Shown piece after piece: positions 1-5,022 of a stretch of 8,518 bases of DNA; position 1 is the stretch's first letter; each line of letters begins with the position of its first letter. The DNA is from Anaerolineae bacterium. Its GTDB lineage: Bacteria; Chloroflexota; Anaerolineae; JAADDB01. Under the pieces are notes generated by a model. That model saw only the letters and a program-made list of their open reading frames with translations, did not search any database and was not told the DNA's origin. The position numbers were made by a program, and so were the translations under genes. The stretch spans positions 1 to 8,518 of the forward strand of contig WFQT01000119.1 in the NCBI GenBank assembly GCA_015486895.1, read 5' to 3'.

Positions 1-296
1 ATCAGCGCAATCAGCGTTCTTATTTTCATCCTTATACGGTGAGCAGACGATCATGGCGACTGCTTCGTAAATAGGACGCAATTTGCCACAGATCCGCAAA
101 CGGAGTATCTGCTTCGAAAAATAGGCCGTGGAACAGACATTCTTTGTCTATCCACATGTAGGCTGGAAAGCCTGCTCTACATTTTCGCCCCCATTTCCCA
201 GCCTAAAACACTTTTATCATCAAACGCCCAAAATATCTAATGAATCGCTAACACTACACTTGCGCAAATCTTATACCCCTGACAGATAATAAACTG
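1..296. other. Gene-free leader upstream of dnaK with small hairpins
   Basis: No convincing coding region is visible on either strand here. The stretch carries several short inverted repeats. CAGAT (89-93) pairs with ATCTG (107-111) around CCG-CAAA-CGG. GTGGA/AGACA (128-139) pairs with TGTCT/TCCAC (145-155). AGGCT-GGAA-AGCCT spans 160-173 with an outer GT/AC. There is also an imperfect direct repeat, CTGCTTCG-n-ATAGG, at 60-75 and 109-125. Strings such as ATTTGCCACAGA (81-92) and AGCCTAAAAC (200-209) resemble parts of the dispersed repeat found further along, so this may hold a decayed relative of it. That link is inferred from short matches only. Confidence 0.5.
260..290 (+). promoter_or_regulatory. 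Possible dnaK promoter
   Basis: TTGCGC at 260-265 and GATAAT at 285-290 resemble sigma-70 -35 and -10 boxes, but the 19-base spacer is longer than ideal. Transcription would start near 297, placing the dnaK leader palindrome at about +15 to +45. An alternative heat-shock-type reading (CTTGCGC at 259-265, then a C-rich stretch at 276-280) is weaker. This is pattern recognition only. Confidence 0.35.
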
Positions 297-311
297 TGTT
301 CGTAGCAGACG

Positions 312-341
312 AATATCTTTTCGCAGGTGCGAAAAGATATT
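312..341. promoter_or_regulatory. Perfect 30-bp palindrome in the dnaK leader
   Basis: AATATCTTTTCGCA (312-325) is the exact reverse complement of TGCGAAAAGATATT (328-341), with GG at the centre. It ends five bases before the GGAGGAGG ribosome binding site (347-354) of dnaK. It could be a repressor operator downstream of the start site. It could also be an mRNA stem of about 13 bp capped by AGGU that governs translation. It is not the HrcA/CIRCE element (TTAGCACTC-N9-GAGTGCTAA), nor a CtsR or HspR site. It lacks a U-tract, so a terminator is unlikely. Confidence 0.75.
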
Positions 342-364
342 AAACCGGAGGAGGAATCAAGAAG

Positions 365-2275
365 ATGGACAAAATTATTGGAATTGACTTGGGAACAACA
401 AACTCCTGCATGGCAGTCATGGAAGGCGGTACAGCAACAGTCATTCCGAACGCCGAAGGCGGACGGACAACGCCATCTGTGGTTGCTTTCACTAAGAAGG
501 GAGAGCGATTAGTCGGGCAAAATGCCAAACGCCAGGCCATCATTAATTCGGAAAACACTGTTTTTTCTATCAAACGCTTCATGGGGCGCCATTACGAGGA
601 AGTCGGCAAAGAACGCGAAATGGTGCCATACGAGGTTGTGCGCGGCAAAGCAAGCGATGCCCGGGTACACATCCCGGTGGTGGGGAAAGACTTTACACCA
701 CAGGAAATTTCAGCCATGATCCTGCAAAAGCTAAAGCGAGACGCCGAGGCCTATTTGCACGAGGAAATAAAGAAAGCTGTCATCACCGTACCGGCTTACT
801 TCAATGACAGTCAACGCCAGGCTACAAAAGACGCCGGGCGCATCGCCGGGCTGGAAGTCTTGCGCATCATTAACGAACCCACTGCGGCAGCTTTAGCCTA
901 CGGCCTGGATAAAAAGAACAACGAGACCATCCTTGTCTTTGACTTAGGCGGCGGTACATTTGATGTTTCTATTCTGGAAGTGGGCGAAGGCGTGGTGCAG
1001 GTGAAAGCCACCAACGGGGACACCCACTTAGGGGGTGATGACTGGGATAACCGCGTCATCAATTGGATTGTGGACGAATTCCACAAGGAAAGCGGCATCG
1101 ATCTGCGCAACGACCGCCAGGCTTTGCAACGGCTAAAAGAAGCAGCCGAAAAAGCGAAGATTGAGCTCTCTGGCATGGCGGAAACGGAGATTAACCTTCC
1201 TTTTATCACCGCCGACGCCAACGGGCCCAAGCACTTGGTGATGACTTTAACTCGAGCCAAGCTGGAGCAATTAACCGAGGACCTAGTACAGCGATGCGTG
1301 GGACCGTTTAACCGAGCTTTGCAGGACGCCCGGATGAGCCGGGATGACATCAACGAGGTAGTTCTGGTTGGGGGCGCCACCCGCATGCCAATGATCCAGG
1401 AACTAGTGCGCAGCCTGACGGGGAAGGAACCGCATAAAGGGGTCAACCCAGATGAAGTAGTCGCCGTCGGGGCGGCCATTCAGGCCGGCGTGTTGAGCGG
1501 CGACGTCAAGGACATCCTCCTGCTGGATGTGACTCCATTGAGCCTAGGTGTCGAGACTTTAGGCAGTGTAATGACGGTATTAATCCCGCGCAACACAACG
1601 ATTCCCACGTCCAAGACAGAGACGTTCACCACCGCCGAAGACAACCAGACAGCCGTTGACATTCATGTCTTGCAGGGTGAGCGCCCAATGGCCAGGGATA
1701 ACATGACGCTGGGCACATTCAGGCTGGACGGCATCCCACCGGCACCACGAGGTGTACCGCAAATCGAGGTTAGCTTTGACATTGATGCCAATGGCATTCT
1801 GACGGTGAAAGCGAAAGACAAGGCCAGTGGTAAAGAGCAGCACATCACCATTACAGCGACGACGAATCTCTCCGACGCTGACGTGGAACACATGGTGAAA
1901 GAAGCTCAGGCCCACGCTGAGGAAGACAAGCGGCTACGCGATCTGGCTGATGCTCACAATACAGCGGACAATACCATCTATACAATTGAAAAGACGCTAA
2001 AAGAGTTAGGAGACAAAGTGCCGGCGGAAGACCGCACCCGCATTGAAGAACAAATCGCTCACTTGAAGAGTGTCAAAGAAGGCGATGACTTGCAAGCGAT
2101 TCGTGAGGCAACGGAAGCAGCACTGCAAGCCAGTCACGCCCTCAGTGAGCAGCTTTACCGGCAACAGCAACAGCAAACACCAACTGAGGGAACTGCCGGC
2201 GCAGGCGGCGACGGCAGCGGCGCCACTTCCGGGGAAGAAGACGTCGTAGAAGGCGAGTATCGCGAAGTACAATAA
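365..2275 (+). CDS. dnaK: Molecular chaperone DnaK (Hsp70)
   Basis: This is a full-length cytoplasmic ATP-dependent chaperone of 636 residues. The N-terminal ATPase domain shows the phosphate-1 loop IGIDLGTTNS (about 5-14), the INEPTAAALAYG segment (169-180), phosphate-2 DLGGGTFDVS (193-202) and the adenosine-site motif VLVGGATRMP (333-342). The hydrophobic linker DILLLDVTPLSL (383-394) leads to the peptide-binding domain and a helical lid. A Gln run (599-604) and a Gly-rich tail end in EEDVVEGEYREV, the usual DnaK C-terminus. Residues 78-103 are present, the region that is shorter in low-GC Gram-positive DnaK. The ATG at 365 is preceded by GGAGGAGG (347-354). No grpE or dnaJ lies on either side within the window, and a terminator follows, so it appears monocistronic. 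DnaK normally works with DnaJ and GrpE, which must be encoded elsewhere. Confidence 0.98.
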   Translation: MDKIIGIDLGTTNSCMAVMEGGTATVIPNAEGGRTTPSVVAFTKKGERLVGQNAKRQAIINSENTVFSIKRFMGRHYEEVGKEREMVPYEVVRGKASDARVHIPVVGKDFTPQEISAMILQKLKRDAEAYLHEEIKKAVITVPAYFNDSQRQATKDAGRIAGLEVLRIINEPTAAALAYGLDKKNNETILVFDLGGGTFDVSILEVGEGVVQVKATNGDTHLGGDDWDNRVINWIVDEFHKESGIDLRNDRQALQRLKEAAEKAKIELSGMAETEINLPFITADANGPKHLVMTLTRAKLEQLTEDLVQRCVGPFNRALQDARMSRDDINEVVLVGGATRMPMIQELVRSLTGKEPHKGVNPDEVVAVGAAIQAGVLSGDVKDILLLDVTPLSLGVETLGSVMTVLIPRNTTIPTSKTETFTTAEDNQTAVDIHVLQGERPMARDNMTLGTFRLDGIPPAPRGVPQIEVSFDIDANGILTVKAKDKASGKEQHITITATTNLSDADVEHMVKEAQAHAEEDKRLRDLADAHNTADNTIYTIEKTLKELGDKVPAEDRTRIEEQIAHLKSVKEGDDLQAIREATEAALQASHALSEQLYRQQQQQTPTEGTAGAGGDGSGATSGEEDVVEGEYREVQ

Positions 2276-2325
2276 GAGGCAACACCACTCTGTACAGCGA
2301 AGCCAATCCTAAGGTTATGTGCGGG

Positions 2326-2363
2326 CGGGCTGCCGGGCAATAATGCCCCGGCAGCCCGTTCTT
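2326..2363 (+). terminator. Intrinsic terminator after dnaK
   Basis: CGGGCTGCCGGG (2326-2337) and CCCGGCAGCCCG (2347-2358) form a perfect 12-bp GC-rich stem around a 9-base loop, followed directly by TTCTT. It lies about 50 bases after the dnaK stop codon and fits a Rho-independent terminator with a short U-tract. Confidence 0.85.
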
Positions 2364-2430
2364 GCCGCAGGGAGGACAGTCGCTTAACACTGTGAGGGAG
2401 AGATCTGGTCTTCGCCTCACAGGATATCTA

Positions 2431-2590
2431 TATTTTTAGACTCTGGCGTTTTTTATTTTGCCACAGAAAAACATCTATTGGCACAAATTTGGGTTGAAAG
2501 GCAAAGGAAAATCTGCGTTAATCCGTGCAATCTGTGGTAAAAATGGCTCGGTCGAGCCTAAAACGCCATTCTCGCCAAACTCCAGTACAT
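2431..2590 (+). repeat. Dispersed intergenic repeat, copy A
   Basis: This block is similar to the reverse complement of 7461-7620. Shared landmarks appear in the same order: CGTTTT, GCCACAGAAAAACA (2460-2473), TTGGGTTGAAA, a stretch at 2510-2543 matching 30 of 34 bases, AGCCTAAAA and ACTCCAGTA. Copy A has a 10-base insertion near 2474-2483. The core begins ATTTTGCCACAG and ends CTGTGGTAAAAAT, so its ends are inverted. Inside lies a 10-base rhythm (AATCTGCGTT, AATCCGTGCA, ATCTGTGG). Copy A alone has a 9-bp inverted repeat, TGGCGTTTT (2444-2452) with AAAACGCCA (2560-2568), and a GGCTCG-GT-CGAGCC hairpin (2545-2558). It contains no credible gene. Confidence 0.85.
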
Positions 2591-2620
2591 TTATAACTGG
2601 TTTCTTAGCTTATCTTTATC

Positions 2621-2648
2621 TTGTTTTAATTTTATTATGATGTAATAG
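2621..2648 (+). promoter_or_regulatory. Possible promoter of the metallopeptidase gene
   Basis: TTGTTT (2621-2626) and TAATAG (2643-2648) are separated by 16 bases in an AT-rich tract just downstream of repeat copy A. A start site near 2655 would give a leader of about 50 bases before the ATG at 2705. The match to consensus is moderate. Confidence 0.4.
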
Positions 2649-2704
2649 GGTGTGATTCAAGGAAATTCTCTTGTAGCGGTGTAGTAAAGTGAGGTGAAAG
2701 CAAG

Positions 2705-3376
2705 ATGATAATGTACTTGTTATACGCAGTGCCAGGGCTCTTGCTGGGCCTCTATGCCCAGGCTAAGGTAAAGAGCGCCTTTAACAAATACAGCAAAGTG
2801 CGCACCAGGCGGGGTTTAACGGGGGCGCAAGCCGCTCGGGCCATTTTGGACGCTAACGGGCTATACGACGTAGCCGTCGAACGGGTGAAAGGGTTCTTAA
2901 GCGATCACTACGATCCACGCAGCCGGGTTTTGCGTCTATCGCCGGGGGTCTACGACAACCCCTCCATTGCTTCTGTGGGCGTGGCAGCCCACGAATCCGG
3001 CCACGCCCTTCAGCATGCCAAGGGCTACTGGCCATTGCAATTGCGCACAACCATTGTACCGACAGTACAGGTAGGTTCCTGGTTAGGGCCGATCATTTTT
3101 ATCATTGGCTTGATTATCAACTGGATCAGCTTAGCTGAAGTAGGGTTGATTTTCTTCGGCTTGACCGTAGTCTTTGCCATCGTCACTTTGCCGGTAGAAA
3201 TCGACGCCAGCAGACGAGCCAAGGCCGTCCTGGTCTCTCAAGGAATCGTATCTCCTGAGGAGCGCAAAGGCGTCAATGCCGTTTTAGACGCGGCAGCCCT
3301 AACCTATGTGGCAGCAGCCATCCAAGCCATCATGATTTTTCTCTACTACGCCAGTTTGTTATCTCGGCGCAATTAA
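2705..3376 (+). CDS. Membrane zinc metallopeptidase, YugP type
   Basis: This 223-residue protein belongs to the neutral zinc metallopeptidase family represented by Bacillus YugP. The zinc motif is HESGH at residues 96-100, inside VGVAAHESGHALQHA; Glu97 would be the catalytic base. The conserved downstream segment LPVEIDASRRA (162-172) probably supplies the third metal ligand at Glu165. Hydrophobic stretches at about 3-19, 126-146, 147-163 and 195-217 suggest an integral membrane protein. The length is normal for the family and both ends are intact. The ATG at 2705 has GAGGTG (2691-2696) eight bases upstream; an in-frame ATG at 2711 is a less likely start. The substrate is not known from sequence. 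Its position between dnaK and two htrA genes hints at a role in membrane protein turnover, which is inference. Confidence 0.9.
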   Translation: MIMYLLYAVPGLLLGLYAQAKVKSAFNKYSKVRTRRGLTGAQAARAILDANGLYDVAVERVKGFLSDHYDPRSRVLRLSPGVYDNPSIASVGVAAHESGHALQHAKGYWPLQLRTTIVPTVQVGSWLGPIIFIIGLIINWISLAEVGLIFFGLTVVFAIVTLPVEIDASRRAKAVLVSQGIVSPEERKGVNAVLDAAALTYVAAAIQAIMIFLYYASLLSRRN

Positions 3377-3409
3377 ACACGATTAAAACTCATTGAGAAG
3401 GGAGTTATC

Positions 3410-3550
3410 ATGGGCCTGTGGCCTGCCTGTGCGGGCACGCAGACAGGCACACCACAGCGGATGAAAACGCCCCCTATCCCCCAACCTTGGGGGGAGCAAC
3501 ACACCCCCAGGATTAGGGGCCGGGGGGCTATTTCCAAGGGAGAGGAGTAA
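3410..3550 (+). CDS. Doubtful 46-codon ORF across a palindromic block
   Basis: An ATG at 3410 has a good ribosome binding site (GAAGGGAG, 3397-3404) five bases upstream. It opens a 46-residue frame that ends with TAA at 3548-3550, six bases before the htrA start. The predicted peptide is rich in Pro, Gly, Arg and Thr with no recognisable domain. Nearly all of it is encoded by the two palindromic elements at 3416-3457 and 3469-3528, so it is probably an accident of repeat sequence. It is listed because its start signal and its close spacing to htrA could allow translational coupling. Confidence 0.2.
   Translation: MGLWPACAGTQTGTPQRMKTPPIPQPWGEQHTPRIRGRGAISKGEE
3416..3457. repeat. Nested palindromic element 1 (REP-like hairpin)
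   Basis: The left arm CTGTGG-cc-TGCCTG-TGCG folds onto CGCA-ga-CAGGCA-ca-CCACAG with a GGCA loop. This gives three perfect helices (6, 6 and 4 bp) interrupted by small internal loops. The order and symmetry look like a repetitive extragenic palindrome, not a terminator, since no U-tract follows. Whether it is repeated elsewhere in the genome cannot be seen from this window. Confidence 0.7.
3469..3528. repeat. Palindromic element 2 with C- and G-runs
   Basis: An outer stem GCCCCC (3469-3474) with GGGGGC (3523-3528) encloses two hairpins: CCCCC-AACCTT-GGGGG (3478-3493) and CCCC-AGGATTA-GGGG (3505-3519). Together they make a three-way-junction fold. Runs of four to six Gs on the + strand, with another GGG at 3538-3540, could also allow a G-quadruplex. 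It resembles mobile intergenic palindromes of environmental bacteria, but that is from memory and is unverified here. Confidence 0.65.
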
Positions 3551-3556
3551 AGGACA

Positions 3557-4768
3557 ATGGATAATTCAAACCGAAACATTCTATTTATCGTAGGTGCGTT
3601 CGTCGTTTTGGTATTGTTGGTAATTTGCGTCGGGGGGGCGCTGCTCCTCATGAGCCACACCAATCTGGTAAGTGTAGCCCAGGGGCCTGTGGCATCGTTG
3701 GAAAAAGCGACACCCTTGCCTACTATCGCCCCTACGCCAACAACAATGCCGGCAGCTCCATCAGTCACTGGAGCAGAGGATCCCGTCGCCCAGGAATACA
3801 TGCGCATTTACCGAGAAGTCAACCCATCGGTGGTGTACATTGCCGTAGACAAAGGCTCCGGCTCCGGATTTGTTTGGGATAAAGAGGGGCACATCGTCAC
3901 CAACAACCATGTAGTGGCCGGCACCGAGAAAATCCAAGTCACATTTAGCAACGATGTCTCCGTTGCGGCTAAATTGGTTGGGCAGGACCCAGATAGCGAT
4001 TTAGCAGTCATTAAAGTCGACCCCCAGGGATTAGACTTGCAGCCTGTGAAGTTAGGAGACTCCTTGCACGCGAAACCAGGAGAACGCACCATCGCCATCG
4101 GGAACCCATTTGGCCTAACCGGTACCATGACCGTAGGCATCATCAGTGCAATAGGCCGGAGCATTGACGCCCCCAGTGGGTACCTGATCCCGGAAGCTAT
4201 TCAAACAGACGCGGCCATTAACCCAGGGAACTCCGGCGGTCCCTTGCTGGATTTCCAGGGTCGGGTCATCGGGGTCAACTCACAAATTCGCTCAGCAGTA
4301 CGTTCCAACTCCGGAATCGGCTTTGCCATCCCCGTGCATATTGTCAAGAGGGTTGTGCCGGCACTGATCAAGCAAGGACATTTCTACCACCCATTCATCG
4401 GCATGCGTGGCTACACCCTGTCGCCAGAGATCAATAAGCTATTAGACTTGCCGGCTGACCAGCGAGGCGCTTACGTCCTTGCAACAATACCCGACTACCC
4501 AGCAGCTAAAGCCGGACTGAAAGCGGGAAGTGTGGACACGGGAAAGGTCATCGGGCTTGATGAGAATGGTAAGCCGATCTACTTGATGGCCGGTGGAGAC
4601 ATTATCGTGGGTATTGAGAACCAGCCAGTGAAGAAATTCGACGACATTTTAGTTTATCTCTTCCGCTACGCGTCGCCGGGGGATACTATTCATTTGCACG
4701 TACTACGCAACGGTAAGGAAATCGTCATCCCAGTGACTCTAACGACGCGGCCTAGATCTCAACAGTAA
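3557..4768 (+). CDS. HtrA/DegP-type serine protease, membrane-anchored
   Basis: This 403-residue envelope protease is chymotrypsin-like with one PDZ domain. A single N-terminal membrane segment (about 8-33) is followed by a Pro/Thr-rich spacer (45-75), so the catalytic part should lie outside the cytoplasmic membrane. The triad is His118 (TNNHVV), Asp148 (DSDLAV) and Ser226 (NPGNSGGP). The first catalytic strands run straight from VVYIAVDKG into SGSGF, so the LA loop of other HtrAs is almost absent. The PDZ domain (about 280-395) carries a long insertion at 321-344 between AAKAGL and the GGD turn. The ATG at 3557 lies downstream of GGGAGAGGAG (3538-3547) and AAAGGA (3549-3554). A stable hairpin follows the stop. 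It is paralogous to the next gene. HtrA proteases degrade or refold damaged envelope proteins; the specific targets here are unknown. Confidence 0.95.
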   Translation: MDNSNRNILFIVGAFVVLVLLVICVGGALLLMSHTNLVSVAQGPVASLEKATPLPTIAPTPTTMPAAPSVTGAEDPVAQEYMRIYREVNPSVVYIAVDKGSGSGFVWDKEGHIVTNNHVVAGTEKIQVTFSNDVSVAAKLVGQDPDSDLAVIKVDPQGLDLQPVKLGDSLHAKPGERTIAIGNPFGLTGTMTVGIISAIGRSIDAPSGYLIPEAIQTDAAINPGNSGGPLLDFQGRVIGVNSQIRSAVRSNSGIGFAIPVHIVKRVVPALIKQGHFYHPFIGMRGYTLSPEINKLLDLPADQRGAYVLATIPDYPAAKAGLKAGSVDTGKVIGLDENGKPIYLMAGGDIIVGIENQPVKKFDDILVYLFRYASPGDTIHLHVLRNGKEIVIPVTLTTRPRSQQ

Positions 4769-4783
4769 GCTATCACCACTCTG

Positions 4784-4815
4784 GCCCCGGTAGTGATGGC
4801 CAACACTGCCGGGGC
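4784..4815 (+). terminator. Strong hairpin after the first htrA
   Basis: GCCCCGGTAGTG (4784-4795) pairs with CACTGCCGGGGC (4804-4815), with one G-T wobble, around an 8-base loop. It sits 15 bases after the stop codon. The following AATTG is not a true U-tract, so it may act as a weak terminator or as an mRNA 3'-end stabiliser. Confidence 0.55.
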
Positions 4816-4858
4816 AATTGACAAAAACCTAGGGGACACAGGAGAACACTGTCTTCGT

Positions 4859-4884
4859 ACGCAGATAAAAACAAAGATCTGCGT
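4859..4884. repeat. Stem-loop in the htrA intergenic gap
   Basis: ACGCAGAT (4859-4866) and ATCTGCGT (4877-4884) are perfect 8-bp inverted repeats around an A-rich 10-base loop, followed by TTT. It could be a second weak terminator, or a leader structure if transcription starts earlier. It lies just before a candidate -35 box. Confidence 0.5.
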
Positions 4885-4885
4885 T

Positions 4886-4914
4886 TTGCTACGTGAAGAT
4901 GCATCCTGTTAAAA
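4886..4914 (+). promoter_or_regulatory. Possible promoter of the second htrA
   Basis: TTGCTA (4886-4891) and TTAAAA (4909-4914) are spaced by 17 bases. The inverted repeat GACAA-AAAG-TTGTC (4919-4932) would lie over the start site and could be an operator. Both are weak pattern matches. Confidence 0.3.
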
Positions 4915-5022
4915 GATCGACAAAAAGTTGTCACTGGAGAGCAGGGAGTGGACGAGAGCCAATGCGGTGCCACCATCTGCATCACCAACACTGTAGAGGG
5001 TAACTACCAAAGAGGGCATATC

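Noticed and set aside
128..180. tRNA-like hairpins upstream of dnaK
   Set aside because: Two short stem-loops are present, but no acceptor stem, anticodon arm or T-loop consensus could be assembled on either strand.
312..341. CIRCE, CtsR or HspR operator upstream of dnaK
   Set aside because: The palindrome sequence matches none of these consensus sites.
898..1479. 193-residue open frame on the - strand opposite dnaK
   Set aside because: It lies wholly within dnaK, has no recognisable domain, and reflects codon structure of the real gene on the other strand.
2510..2543. CRISPR or tandem repeat array because of the ~10-base rhythm
   Set aside because: Only about three degenerate units, no spacers, and no cas genes nearby.
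2458..2640. 60-residue + strand frame between dnaK and the metallopeptidase
   Set aside because: It begins at a non-ATG codon inside repeat copy A and has no ribosome binding site; the similar repeat copy B does not preserve it.
3373..3807. 144-residue open frame on the - strand over the htrA start
   Set aside because: It runs through the palindromic block and the htrA N-terminus with no domain or convincing start signal.
4948..5022. GTG start adding 25 residues to the second HtrA
   Set aside because: It would place a polar segment before a clear lipoprotein signal peptide that has its own ribosome binding site.
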